Shown piece by piece: positions 8,010 through 16,651 of a stretch of 42,063 nt of DNA. The DNA is from UBA2137 sp050251555. GTDB lineage: Bacteria > Pseudomonadota > Alphaproteobacteria > Micavibrionales > Micavibrionaceae. The stretch's first letter is position 1. Every line of letters starts with the position of its first letter. The position numbers and the translations under genes are program-made. Under the pieces are notes generated by a model. The model saw nothing but the letters and a program-made list of their open reading frames with translations, made no database searches and had not been told where the DNA came from. The stretch is from the NCBI GenBank assembly GCA_050251555.1, contig JBFWMN010000011.1:1-42063 (forward strand), read 5' to 3'.

Positions 8010-9123
8010 AAAACCCTTCGCTCTCGGCATAGTGCTTGCCGGATTTCGCGAGAGTTTCATCCAGTTCACGCATCAGATTTTGCTGTTTCTTATCCAGATT
8101 TGTCGGTGTTTCGACAAAGACTTCGATATACATGTCACCGCGATTAGTTGAATTCAGAACGGTCATGCCTTTGCCCTTAAGGCGGAATTGCTGGCCTGTC
8201 TGCGTTCCTTCGGGAATCCTGACGCTTGATCTTGCACCTTCAATTGTCGGCACTTCGACTGTGCCGCCAACAGCCGCTTTTGTCATTGGGATCGGCACGC
8301 GGCAGTGTAAATCAGCGCCTTCACGCTGGAAGAAGCGGTGCGGTTTGATACCGACCAGTACATAGAGGTCGCCGGGAGGGCCGCCTCTAAAGCCTGCCTC
8401 GCCTTCACCTGCCAAACGGATGCGGCGTCCGGCATCAATGCCTGCCGGTACACGCACCTGTAATGTTTTTTCTTTTCTGACGCGACCCTGACCGCCGCAT
8501 TTCGAACACGGGTCTTTAATGACGCGACCTTCGCCGTGACATGTGGGGCATGTGCGTTCAATCGTAAAGAAACCCTGCTGGGCGCGCACACGGCCTTTGC
8601 CGTCACATGTCGGGCAGGAATCCGAACCCTTATCAGATTTCGAACCCGACCCGTCACACGAATCACATTTTTCGATGGAGGGGACTTTGATCTTGGCTTC
8701 TTTACCTTTGAAGGCATCTTCCAAGGTAATGTCCATCGTGAATTGCATGTCATTGCCGCGTGCAGGGCCGGTTGCGCCTCTGCCGCCCATGCCGCCGCCG
8801 AACATATCTTCGAAAATATCGGAAAAGGCCGCGCCGAAACCTGAAAAGTCACGCGGGTTAAAGCCGCCGCCCATACCCCCGGGGCCGCCACCCATGCCGC
8901 CTGAAAAGGCATCCGAACCGAATTGGTCGTAAGCGGCGCGTTTTTGCGGGTCTTTTAAGACATCGTAAGCCTCGTTCACTTCCTTGAACTTGGCCTCGGC
9001 CTCGGGACTGTCTTTATTCTGGTCGGGGTGATATTTCTTGGCCTGCGCCCGATAAGCCTTTTTCAGCTCCTCGTCGGTCGCGCTTTTGGATACGCCAAGA
9101 ATTTTATAATAATCTGTGCTCAT
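7969..9123 (-). CDS. dnaJ: Chaperone DnaJ (Hsp40)
   Basis: DnaJ delivers unfolded clients to DnaK and stimulates its ATPase. Visible order: the J domain (residues 1-70, with HPD in KKYHPDQNKD); a Gly/Phe-rich linker (GGMGGGPGGMGGGF); four CxxCxGxG zinc repeats (CDSCDGSG, CPTCDGKG, CPTCHGEG, CSKCGGQG); then the substrate-binding C-terminal domains. At 384 residues it is a full-length class A DnaJ. AAGAG lies immediately before the ATG. It is the last gene of the grpE-dnaK-dnaJ series, separated from dnaK by 109 bases containing a strong stem-loop. Confidence 0.98.
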   Translation of the reverse strand: MSTDYYKILGVSKSATDEELKKAYRAQAKKYHPDQNKDSPEAEAKFKEVNEAYDVLKDPQKRAAYDQFGSDAFSGGMGGGPGGMGGGFNPRDFSGFGAAFSDIFEDMFGGGMGGRGATGPARGNDMQFTMDITLEDAFKGKEAKIKVPSIEKCDSCDGSGSKSDKGSDSCPTCDGKGRVRAQQGFFTIERTCPTCHGEGRVIKDPCSKCGGQGRVRKEKTLQVRVPAGIDAGRRIRLAGEGEAGFRGGPPGDLYVLVGIKPHRFFQREGADLHCRVPIPMTKAAVGGTVEVPTIEGARSSVRIPEGTQTGQQFRLKGKGMTVLNSTNRGDMYIEVFVETPTNLDKKQQNLMRELDETLAKSGKHYAESEGFFKKVKDLWSDLTD

Positions 9124-9154
9124 CTCTTACTTATTAAGTGTATGCGGCAAGTCA

Positions 9155-9197
9155 TAAAAGAGAGCTTAACTCATTTTGCCAAGTCAGCTCTCTTTTA
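9155..9197 (-). terminator. Stem-loop between dnaK and dnaJ
   Basis: A perfect 12-bp inverted repeat, TAAAAGAGAGCT (9155-9166) and AGCTCTCTTTTA (9186-9197), has a 19-base loop. Because the arms are A/T-tailed, both strands end in a short U run. It lies just after the dnaK stop and could attenuate transcription into dnaJ or protect the upstream mRNA 3' end. Confidence 0.6.
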
Positions 9198-9232
9198 AAA
9201 TTTAATATTTACCTATTTCTTAGTCGATAGAC

Positions 9233-11167
9233 TTACTTTTTGTTGTCCTCATCGTCTGAAGACAGGTCTGTGAAGTCGGCATCCAGCACGTCATCGTCAT
9301 TTGCAGATGCGCCTTTTCCGGCTGAGTCTGCATCCGTAGCGCCTTCTGCTGCGGCCTCTTCTTGTGAAGCACGATAAGCCGCTTCTCCGATTTTCATAGA
9401 GACAGCCTGTAGATTCTGCGTCTTGGCTTCGATTGTGGCCTTGTCGCCATTTTCTAAAACGGCTCTCAGATCCTCAATCGCTTTTTCGGCTTCTTCCTTA
9501 TCGGCCGCGTCAACCTTGTCACCCAGCTCGCCAAGCGATTTGGTTGTCGCATGAATCAGGCTTTCGGCTTGGTTGCGGGCTTCAACGGCTTCGCGTTTCT
9601 TCTTGTCCGTCTCGGCATTGCTTTCAGCATCCTTGACCATTTTTTCGATGTCGGCGTCACTCAAACCGCCCGAAGCCTGAATACGGATTTGCTGTTCCTT
9701 ATTCGTCGCTTTGTCTTTGGCGGTCACGTGGACGATACCGTTGGCATCGATATCGAATGTCACCTCAATTTGCGGAACGCCGCGAGGTGCACCGGGGATG
9801 CCCACCAGATCAAACTGACCCAGAGGTTTGTTGTCGGCAGCCATTTCACGTTCACCTTGGAAGACACGGATGGTCACAGCCGTCTGGTTGTCTTCAGCGG
9901 TGGAAAAGACCTGACTTTTCTTGGTCGGGATTGTCGTGTTGCGCTCGATGAGGCGTGTAAACACACCACCCAGTGTCTCGATACCCAGAGACAGCGGCGT
10001 AACATCCAGCAACAGAACGTCTTTGACGTCGCCTTGCAACACACCACCCTGAACGGCAGCACCGTCAGCAACAACCTCGTCAGGGTTTACACCTTTATGA
10101 GGCTCTTTACCGAAGAAGTCTTTCACGACTTCGATGATTTTCGGCATACGTGTCATACCACCGACCAGAACAACTTCGTCAATGTCGGAGGCTTTCAAGC
10201 CAGCATCTTTTAACGCTGCTTTGCACGGATCAATCGTGCGGCGAACCAGATCATCAACCAGAGATTCAAGCTTGGCGCGTGAGAGTTTGATGTTCAGGTG
10301 TTTCGGGCCTGAAGCATCGGCTGTCACGAAGGGCAGGTTGATCTCGGTGTTTGTCGCGGAGGAAAGCTCAATCTTGGCTTTTTCGGCAGCTTCCTTCAGA
10401 CGCTGCAGGGCCAGCTTATCATCGCGCAGATCAATGCCGTTTTCACGTTTGAATTCGTCTGCCAGAAAATCGATGATGCGCAGGTCAAAGTCTTCACCGC
10501 CAAGGAATGTGTCCCCGTTAGTAGATTTTACTTCGAACACACCGTCGCCGATTTCCAGGATAGACACGTCGAACGTACCGCCACCCAAGTCATAAACGGC
10601 AACCGTACCGGCTTTTTTCTTATCCAGACCGTAAGCCAAAGCGGCAGCCGTCGGCTCGTTAATAATACGAAGCACTTCGAGACCGGCAATTTTACCGGCA
10701 TCTTTGGTGGCTTGGCGTTGCGAGTCATTGAAATAGGCAGGAACTGTAATGACGGCTTGTGTCACTTCCGTACCTAGAAACTTCTCGGCTGTCTCCTTCA
10801 TCTTGGTCAGTACCATGGCAGACAACTGGGCGGGGGCGTATTTCTCGCCATCAACTTCAACCCATGCGTCGCCATTATCGGCCTCAATGATTTTAAAAGG
10901 GGCTTTTTTGATGAGGTCTTGTACTTCGGCATCTTTGAAGCGACGACCGATCAGGCGCTTGACCGCATATAATGTATTTTCGGGGTTTGTGACCGCCTGA
11001 CGTTTGGCAGGTTGACCTACCAGACGCTCACCGTCTTTGGTAAAAGCAATCATGGAAGGGGTTGTGCGCGCACCTTCCGTGTTTTCGATCACGCGTGGTT
11101 CTTTACCGTCCATTACGGCCACGCAGGAGTTGGTTGTACCGAGGTCGATACCGATAACTTTACTCAT
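9233..11167 (-). CDS. dnaK: Chaperone DnaK (Hsp70)
   Basis: ATP-dependent Hsp70 of 644 residues. The nucleotide-binding domain starts with IGIDLGTTNSCVAVMDGKEP; the phosphate-binding loop VYDLGGGTFDVSIL and the hydrophobic linker DVLLLDVTPLSLGIETLGG are intact. The substrate-binding beta domain and the helical lid follow, ending in a typical acidic tail (ADFTDLSSDDEDNKK). AGAGG lies a few bases before the ATG. It is preceded by a 214-base leader containing several short inverted repeats, and no RpoH-type promoter is evident there. Transcription may therefore come mainly from the grpE promoter. Confidence 0.99.
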   Translation of the reverse strand: MSKVIGIDLGTTNSCVAVMDGKEPRVIENTEGARTTPSMIAFTKDGERLVGQPAKRQAVTNPENTLYAVKRLIGRRFKDAEVQDLIKKAPFKIIEADNGDAWVEVDGEKYAPAQLSAMVLTKMKETAEKFLGTEVTQAVITVPAYFNDSQRQATKDAGKIAGLEVLRIINEPTAAALAYGLDKKKAGTVAVYDLGGGTFDVSILEIGDGVFEVKSTNGDTFLGGEDFDLRIIDFLADEFKRENGIDLRDDKLALQRLKEAAEKAKIELSSATNTEINLPFVTADASGPKHLNIKLSRAKLESLVDDLVRRTIDPCKAALKDAGLKASDIDEVVLVGGMTRMPKIIEVVKDFFGKEPHKGVNPDEVVADGAAVQGGVLQGDVKDVLLLDVTPLSLGIETLGGVFTRLIERNTTIPTKKSQVFSTAEDNQTAVTIRVFQGEREMAADNKPLGQFDLVGIPGAPRGVPQIEVTFDIDANGIVHVTAKDKATNKEQQIRIQASGGLSDADIEKMVKDAESNAETDKKKREAVEARNQAESLIHATTKSLGELGDKVDAADKEEAEKAIEDLRAVLENGDKATIEAKTQNLQAVSMKIGEAAYRASQEEAAAEGATDADSAGKGASANDDDVLDADFTDLSSDDEDNKK

Positions 11168-11201
11168 TTTTTTCCTCTTTCGTTGGCAAATTCATGTCAG
11201 C

Positions 11202-11212
11202 CCTGTAACAGG
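11202..11212. repeat. Short palindrome in dnaK leader
   Basis: CCTGT-A-ACAGG is an 11-base inverted repeat about 35 bases before the dnaK ATG. Upstream on the minus strand lie a 5-bp hairpin (GACCG/CGGTC, around 11245-11260) and GGTTTTAAAAACC (11282-11294). These may be operator or leader-structure elements; there is no direct evidence. Confidence 0.3.
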
Positions 11213-11381
11213 CACCGTCATCATTTCCGAAGGTTGCAGACCGTTCATCGGTCCTTTGCCCCCAGTTATAGCGGGTTTCACGGTTTTAAAAACCCTAAAA
11301 GCGGCATTTTTAAATCTCCGTACCCAATTTCTTATTCGTAAGGATCGGGAAAACGGATGAGATTTTTACCGAAATTTTTTA

Positions 11382-12044
11382 TCAGGCTTCCGTATCAATC
11401 GTTTTGGGAGCGCCTTGCTCACCCTTGGCGATGCCGACACGGGCCGGGCGCAACAGGCGATCCTCCAGAATGTAACCTTCCTCGATCACCTGAATGACTG
11501 TTCCCGGTGTTTTATCGGGAATAGGAGCCTCAAACATCACTTCATGGAAGTTCGGATTGAAGGGCATGTCGTAGGCTTCGATCTTCTTGATCTTATGACG
11601 CTCGAACGCCTTTAAAAGTTCACGTTCGGTAGCCTCAATTCCCGTCAGGAGCGCGGCGATGGGTTCGGGAACCCCGTCAATATCATCGGGCACGGCATCA
11701 AGGGCGCGGCGCAGATTGTCGGCAACGGAAATCAGGTCGCGGGCAAAGCCTGCAATTGCGTATTTCGACGCATCTTCACGTTCTTTGACGGCGCGGCGGC
11801 GCGTATTCTCGGCTTCCGCCAGTGCACGCAAGGCCTGGTCTTTCATCTGCGCCAATTGCGTTTTCAGACGGGCAACTTCGCTGTCGCCATCTTCTTCTGC
11901 CGTTTCTTCCGACGAAGCCTCTTCAGAAGATGAATCCTCTTCGGATTCATTCTCAAGATGCTCTTCGTTCTGATCATCCTCTTCATTCAGAGTTTCAGGT
12001 GTCAGATCGTCATTGTCTTCGTATTTTTGTGTATTGTCGCTCAT
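11382..12044 (-). CDS. grpE: Nucleotide exchange factor GrpE
   Basis: GrpE releases ADP from DnaK. After an acidic, disordered N-terminal arm (residues 1-55, mostly Glu, Asp and Ser), the long dimerisation helix runs through LKTQLAQMKDQALRALAEAE. The beta-wing domain contains GIEATERELLKAFERH and later FNPNFHEVMFEAP. The C-terminal VIQVIEEGYILEDRLLRPAR is the family signature. It is 220 residues, with normal length for the core. There is no ribosome-binding site before the ATG. An RpoH-type promoter ends nine bases upstream, so the mRNA may be essentially leaderless. hrcA, often next to grpE in alphaproteobacteria, is not here. Confidence 0.97.
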   Translation of the reverse strand: MSDNTQKYEDNDDLTPETLNEEDDQNEEHLENESEEDSSSEEASSEETAEEDGDSEVARLKTQLAQMKDQALRALAEAENTRRRAVKEREDASKYAIAGFARDLISVADNLRRALDAVPDDIDGVPEPIAALLTGIEATERELLKAFERHKIKKIEAYDMPFNPNFHEVMFEAPIPDKTPGTVIQVIEEGYILEDRLLRPARVGIAKGEQGAPKTIDTEA

Positions 12045-12053
12045 GGGGCTACT

Positions 12054-12082
12054 ATCTGGGCTGTCTTTTAACCAATTTCAAG
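12054..12082 (-). promoter_or_regulatory. RpoH (sigma32)-type heat-shock promoter of grpE
   Basis: On the minus strand CTTGAA (12077-12082) is followed after 17 bases by CCAGAT (12054-12059). This agrees with the alphaproteobacterial RpoH consensus CTTGAA-N17-CCATNT except for one base. The grpE ATG lies nine bases beyond the -10, placing the expected transcription start within a few bases of it. Confidence 0.65.
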
Positions 12083-12283
12083 TCTCTTTTTTTCTTTTTT
12101 CCGCCACTTAAGAGGCGCTTTACTGACCATAGGTGGGATGAGGGTGAGATTCAAGCGTCACTGGTCGGGTCAGGCCAAAAGCTCCCACGGTTTTTGCCGC
12201 CACAAGCCGCAAAGATTGACAATTCGGGCGAAGACAGGTTTCATGAGGCCGAATTTTTAATATCTCACTGTAAGGATGACATG

Positions 12284-13054
12284 ATGAGTTCGGCAACATC
12301 GCAGCCAGCTACCCCCGCTAACACAGCAAACGCCGCACGCCCATCGGGACGTGCCGTAAACCAGATGCGCGACATATCATTTCAGACAGGCGTTTCGCGT
12401 CATGCGGAAGGCTCGTGCCTTGTGAAATGTGGACATACGCATGTTTTGTGTACTGCAACGGTTGAGGAAAAAATCCCGGGCTGGCTGAAGGGTTCGGGTA
12501 AAGGCTGGGTCACTGCCGAATACGGCATGCTGCCGCGCTCGACACACCAGCGTATTGATCGCGAAGCTGCCAAGGGCAAGCAATCGGGCCGCACACAGGA
12601 AATTCAGCGACTGATCGGGCGTGCCTTACGCGCAGTCGTCGATCTTGAAGCTTTGGGTGAACGTCAAGTCCGTATTGATTGTGACGTGCTGCAAGCCGAT
12701 GGCGGAACACGCACGGCCTCTATTACAGGGGCTTACGTCGCGCTTTATCAGGCGCTGGAAAAAGTTGTATCACAAGGGCTTCTTACTTCCATGCCGCTTC
12801 TCGATTCTGTCGCCGCCATTTCGTGCGGGATTTATGAAGGGTCACCTGTTTTAGACTTGGATTACGATGAGGATTGCACGGCTGAAACTGATGCCAATTT
12901 CGTGATTACGGGTAAAGGCGGTATTGTCGAAATTCAAGGAACAGCCGAAAAAACTCCTTTTTCAGAAAGCGAATTTTTGCAGCTTCTGGCTCTGGCTAAA
13001 AAAGGCTGCACAGAGTTGACGGCGGCGCAGAATGACGCACTTCAAAAGGCATGA
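12284..13054 (+). CDS. rph: Ribonuclease PH
   Basis: A phosphorolytic 3'-5' exoribonuclease that trims tRNA precursors, acting as a hexameric ring. The conserved core is clear: GSCLVKCGHTHVLCTATVEE, then GWVTAEYGMLPRSTHQR, RTQEIQRLIGRALRAVVDL and DCDVLQADGGTRTASITGAY with the phosphate-site residues. The frame stays open far upstream, but the conserved part begins at AVNQMRDISF. The adjacent ATGs at 12281 and 12284 follow AAGGA; 12284 has the better spacing. The ~20 residues before the core are Ala/Thr/Pro-rich and atypical. It is divergent from grpE and is the first gene of an operon: its stop overlaps the ATG of the next gene (ATGA). Confidence 0.97.
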   Translation: MSSATSQPATPANTANAARPSGRAVNQMRDISFQTGVSRHAEGSCLVKCGHTHVLCTATVEEKIPGWLKGSGKGWVTAEYGMLPRSTHQRIDREAAKGKQSGRTQEIQRLIGRALRAVVDLEALGERQVRIDCDVLQADGGTRTASITGAYVALYQALEKVVSQGLLTSMPLLDSVAAISCGIYEGSPVLDLDYDEDCTAETDANFVITGKGGIVEIQGTAEKTPFSESEFLQLLALAKKGCTELTAAQNDALQKA

Positions 13055-14115
13055 GCCCATTTTTTGAAGCAGATAACATGATTTTATTGGGAGGCTTTGT
13101 CGCCTCCCTTGTCTTTTTATATCTTGGCGGGAAGCTCGTTCATCGGTTCAGTAGAACCGAAATGGATACGTTCCTGAAAAGCTTTTACAGGAACCTCATT
13201 CATCCTGTGCAGTTTCTGATCGGGGCAACACTCTTCTATTCGTTGTTGCAGCAATACCCGATTGCACCCGGCGACCCTGAAATTTACAGCAACATTTATA
13301 ATGTCCTGCTTGTCACCGGTTTCGGATGGCTGGCGTTGCGCCTGATTAACTTGGTGTCAGATGTGATCTTGCGTCGCTTTAACATTGAAACAAAAAATAA
13401 TTTAAATGCACGCGCCATTCACACGCAAATCAAGGTCCTGACACGCTTCCTCAAAGCATTGGTGTTTTTGATTGCCTTATCCGCAGGATTAATGACTTTT
13501 GAAACCATCCGCTCACTCGGGGTATCCTTACTTGCATCGGCTGGAGTGGCCTCGGTCATTATCGGTTTTGCCGCACAAAAAACCATCGCCAACTTCTTTA
13601 CAGGGCTTCAGATTGCTATCACACAGCCCATCCGACTTGGGGATGCGGTCGTTGTTGAAGGGGAGTGGGGCTGGATTGAAGAGATTAATCTGACCTATGT
13701 CGTCGTCAAAATTTGGGATTGGCGCAGACTTGTACTGCCCATCACGTATTTTGTTGAACACCCTTTTCAGAACTGGACGCGCCGCACGGCCTCGATCATA
13801 GGAGACGTCACGCTGTATCTGGATTATAAAATGCCGATTGAACCATTGCGCCTTGAACTGGACCATATCCTTGCCGGAACAGAATTATGGGACAATGATG
13901 TCAAAGTTGTGCAAGTCGTCGACACGACTGAGAAAACGATGAAGGTACGTGTTTTGGTGAGTGCAACAGATTCCTCTACGGCGTGGGATTTAAGATGCCT
14001 TGTTCGTGAGAAGATGATAGGTTTTGTCCAAGAAAATTATCCGCAGTTTTTACCGCAGAATCGTGCCGAGATATCAGGTGCAGATGATGCACTTTTAAGA
14101 AGCGAAAAAGCATGA
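13051..14115 (+). CDS. MscS-family mechanosensitive channel
   Basis: An inner-membrane channel that opens under membrane tension. Several N-terminal hydrophobic helices precede the pore-lining segment LLASAGVASVIIGFAAQKTI, then ANFFTGLQIAITQPIRLGD, the hallmark TM3 and beta-domain junction of MscS. The cytoplasmic vestibule continues through VLPITYFVEHPFQNWTR. At 354 residues it is longer than E. coli MscS (286) at the N terminus, nearer the small YnaI-like class. It overlaps rph by four bases and rdgB by four bases, so it is translationally coupled within the rph operon. The coupling to housekeeping nucleotide-metabolism genes is not explained by function. Confidence 0.92.
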   Translation: MSPFFEADNMILLGGFVASLVFLYLGGKLVHRFSRTEMDTFLKSFYRNLIHPVQFLIGATLFYSLLQQYPIAPGDPEIYSNIYNVLLVTGFGWLALRLINLVSDVILRRFNIETKNNLNARAIHTQIKVLTRFLKALVFLIALSAGLMTFETIRSLGVSLLASAGVASVIIGFAAQKTIANFFTGLQIAITQPIRLGDAVVVEGEWGWIEEINLTYVVVKIWDWRRLVLPITYFVEHPFQNWTRRTASIIGDVTLYLDYKMPIEPLRLELDHILAGTELWDNDVKVVQVVDTTEKTMKVRVLVSATDSSTAWDLRCLVREKMIGFVQENYPQFLPQNRAEISGADDALLRSEKA

Positions 14116-14699
14116 GCACGCTCGTTCTTGCCACACATAATAAGGGAAAGATCGCCGAGTTTTCGGAGATGCTGAAACCTTATTTTGCATCCTTTCAATC
14201 CGCAGCAGAACTAAATCTGCCTGAGCCAGAGGAAACCGAAGATACATTTGCAGGAAACGCGCTGATTAAAGCGCGTGCCGCACATCAGGCGACAGGTTTT
14301 GCTGCACTTTCGGATGATAGTGGTTTGTGCGTGAATGCATTGAACGGACAACCTGGCATCTATTCGGCGCGCTGGGCGGGGTCGGAAAAAAACTTTGAAA
14401 CGGCGATGAATTTTCTGGATACAAAACTGGCGGGAATATCAGATCGCTCCGCTTATTTCATTTCCGTTTTGGCTTATGTGGATGAGAAAGGCGCCGAACA
14501 TATTTTTGAAGGGCGCGTCAACGGAAACCTCGTATGGCCTCCCTCAGGGGCAAACGGCTTCGGATACGACCCGATGTTCGTGCCTGAAAATGAACGCAAA
14601 ACTTTCGGTGAAATGGAAGCGATGGAGAAAAAGAAACATTCGCACCGCGCACGTGCCTTTGCCGACTTTATCGGTTTCCTGCAGTCACAAAAGGGATAA
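14112..14699 (+). CDS. rdgB: XTP/dITP diphosphatase (RdgB/HAM1)
   Basis: It hydrolyses deaminated purine nucleotides such as XTP and dITP, keeping them out of DNA and RNA. Family motifs are all present: LVLATHNKGKIAEFSEML at the N terminus, TFAGNALIKARAA, ALSDDSGLCVNALNGQPGIY with the catalytic acidic residues, NGFGYDPMFVPE, and KKKHSHRARA at the C terminus. At 195 residues it has the usual length. The ATG overlaps the mscS stop (ATGA). In many alphaproteobacteria rph, rdgB and hemW stand together, as here, with mscS inserted. Confidence 0.97.
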   Translation: MSTLVLATHNKGKIAEFSEMLKPYFASFQSAAELNLPEPEETEDTFAGNALIKARAAHQATGFAALSDDSGLCVNALNGQPGIYSARWAGSEKNFETAMNFLDTKLAGISDRSAYFISVLAYVDEKGAEHIFEGRVNGNLVWPPSGANGFGYDPMFVPENERKTFGEMEAMEKKKHSHRARAFADFIGFLQSQKG

Positions 14700-14707
14700 G
14701 TTGCCCC

Positions 14708-15841
14708 ATGGAGCAAGTGCGCCCCCTCGCCATTTATATTCACTGGCCTTTTTGTCTTTCCAAATGTCCTTATTGTGATTTTAATTCGCATGTCGCCGCG
14801 ACAATTGATCACGCAGCATGGCGTGCCGCCTATCTTAAAGAACTGGATTATTTCGCCGCTCTGACCAATGATCGCATTGTCACCAGTATTTTTTTCGGGG
14901 GCGGAACACCCTCACTCATGCCCGTTGAAACAGTTGCCGCCATCTTGCAGCATATCGGCAATCTCTGGGTTTTGGATAAAGATATCGAGATCACGCTGGA
15001 AGCCAACCCGACCTCGGTTGAAAATGCCAAATTCAAAGGCTTTGCTGCGGCAGGGATCAATCGCGTGTCGATTGGTGTGCAGTCACTCAATGAAGAGGAC
15101 TTACGCTTTTTAGGTCGTCAACATAGTGCACAGGATGCGCTTGAGGCCGTGAAGATCGCCCGCGAAACATTCCCTCGTTATAGCTTCGATTTGATTTATG
15201 CGCGCCCCCGCCAAACTCTGGAGGCATGGGAAGATGAACTCGGTGAAGCCATTCCCCATATGGGTGACCATGCCTCGCTTTATCAATTGACGATTGAGCC
15301 GCAAACGCCTTTTTATGCGCAGCATAAGCGCGGTGAATTTGTGATCCCCGATGAAGAAGAGGCCGCAACATTCTATGAGACAACCCGCACTATTATGGGC
15401 CGTGCAGGTTTTGAGGATTACGAAGTGTCGAATTATGCGCGGGGCGGGGAAGGAGCGCGCTCGAAACATAATCTGACCTATTGGCGCACAGGCGAACATT
15501 TGGGGATTGGTCCGGGTGCGCATGGTCGCGTTTTTCGTGGGCAGACACGCTATGCGACACGTATGCATCGTGCCCCCGACATCTGGCTACAAAAAACCAT
15601 GCAGGACGGAGTTGGCCTGCAGGACGATATCGCACTGGATGATACAGAGGTGGCAGAAGAAAAAATACTGATGGGCATGCGCCTGTCCGAAGGCTTACCC
15701 GCCGAAATTTTTGCAGCAAGCAAGATTGATCAGTTAATTGCGGCAGGTGATATCGAACGGCTTGGGAACAGCCATGTTACCGCAACATTACAGGGGCGAT
15801 TGCGCCTCAATTCATTGATTACTTGGCTTCTGGAGGCGTGA
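14708..15841 (+). CDS. hemW: Radical SAM heme chaperone HemW
   Basis: A HemN-like radical SAM protein, now regarded as a heme-transfer chaperone rather than a coproporphyrinogen oxidase. The cluster motif CLSKCPYC (C-x3-C-x2-C) is preceded by LAIYIHWPF. SIFFGGGTPSLMPVE and INRVSIGVQSLNEEDLRFLG are classic HemW segments. The C-terminal domain has NLTYWRTGEHLGIGPGAHG. At 377 residues it is full length. It starts eight bases after rdgB. Its last 23 bases overlap the convergent histidine-phosphatase gene. Confidence 0.95.
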   Translation: MEQVRPLAIYIHWPFCLSKCPYCDFNSHVAATIDHAAWRAAYLKELDYFAALTNDRIVTSIFFGGGTPSLMPVETVAAILQHIGNLWVLDKDIEITLEANPTSVENAKFKGFAAAGINRVSIGVQSLNEEDLRFLGRQHSAQDALEAVKIARETFPRYSFDLIYARPRQTLEAWEDELGEAIPHMGDHASLYQLTIEPQTPFYAQHKRGEFVIPDEEEAATFYETTRTIMGRAGFEDYEVSNYARGGEGARSKHNLTYWRTGEHLGIGPGAHGRVFRGQTRYATRMHRAPDIWLQKTMQDGVGLQDDIALDDTEVAEEKILMGMRLSEGLPAEIFAASKIDQLIAAGDIERLGNSHVTATLQGRLRLNSLITWLLEA

Positions 15842-16604
15842 AGTCGGGACGCTTGGGAAGGGAATCCAGACTGGTCCAGCGGATATTCTCAATCGGATTA
15901 ATGTTGCAAGGCTTCATATCGCGCCCGTCGTAAATTTTTCTGACCTGCCAGTTTTTCGGCTCACCGCAAATTTCAATGATGTCGCAATTATGCGGCAACT
16001 CGAGTTCTTCCCATCCTTCAATCGGTAAGTGAAACCAGTTCATGAGAAATGCTTTCAAGGTTGCGCCATGTGTGACGATCAGAATGTCGTGCTTACCCTC
16101 GGTGACATCACGGGAAAGCGTGCCATCCATAAAGCTTTTTGTGTGCAGCATGATGTCTTTAGGGGATTCCCCGAAGAGCAAACTGGCGCTGACGGGAGAG
16201 GATTTCGCAGCGGCTTTTGATATCTCGAGGAGCTTTTCCGCAAAAGGCTTGAAAGCAGGGTCTTCTTCAAAATTTAAATGTGAGACAGCGCCGTAAAATT
16301 GCTCGGTCAGTCGCAAATCTTCCAGAATGCGAGGCGTATCGCTGAAGCCGAATTCTTTCAAGGGGGAAAGAACGCCCGATAAGGTCTCACGCGTGCGCTG
16401 ATATGAGCTGCAGAAAATATGTGGCCAGGTCTGCGGATCCACGCTTTCGGTGCGGTAATAGTCAACCAAAAAACGTCCTGCAGCTTCGGCTTGATCCCAA
16501 CCTTTTTCGGTTAAACCCAAGAAGGCATCACCCACAGTCATATAGTTACGGGGGTCGATATTCCCGATGGACTCGCCGTGGCGCATAAGCAGAAAACGAT
16601 ACAT
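15819..16604 (-). CDS. Histidine phosphatase (phosphoglycerate-mutase-like) family protein
   Basis: The N terminus YRFLLMRHGESIGN carries the RHG motif whose His is phosphorylated during catalysis. DILIVTHGATLKAFL supplies the second catalytic His, and CSSYQRTRET is the usual substrate-pocket segment. At 261 residues it is slightly longer than a cobC/gpmB-type enzyme. The substrate cannot be inferred; neighbours (hemW, convergent, and an exported unknown upstream on the same strand) do not help. The 3' end overlaps hemW by 23 bases. Confidence 0.88.
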   Translation of the reverse strand: MYRFLLMRHGESIGNIDPRNYMTVGDAFLGLTEKGWDQAEAAGRFLVDYYRTESVDPQTWPHIFCSSYQRTRETLSGVLSPLKEFGFSDTPRILEDLRLTEQFYGAVSHLNFEEDPAFKPFAEKLLEISKAAAKSSPVSASLLFGESPKDIMLHTKSFMDGTLSRDVTEGKHDILIVTHGATLKAFLMNWFHLPIEGWEELELPHNCDIIEICGEPKNWQVRKIYDGRDMKPCNINPIENIRWTSLDSLPKRPDFTPPEAK

Positions 16605-16651
16605 GCCCTCAGCTTTAGCTGACTTGACTTATGAAAATCAACCGAAATCTT

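Noticed and set aside
9551..10213. A 220-codon plus-strand frame opposite dnaK
   Set aside because: It is the complementary shadow of a highly biased, highly conserved dnaK sequence and has no start signal.
11822..12283. N-terminal extension of rph by about 154 codons
   Set aside because: The extension runs through grpE in antisense and has no RNase PH similarity; ATG 12284 with AAGGA upstream fits the family.
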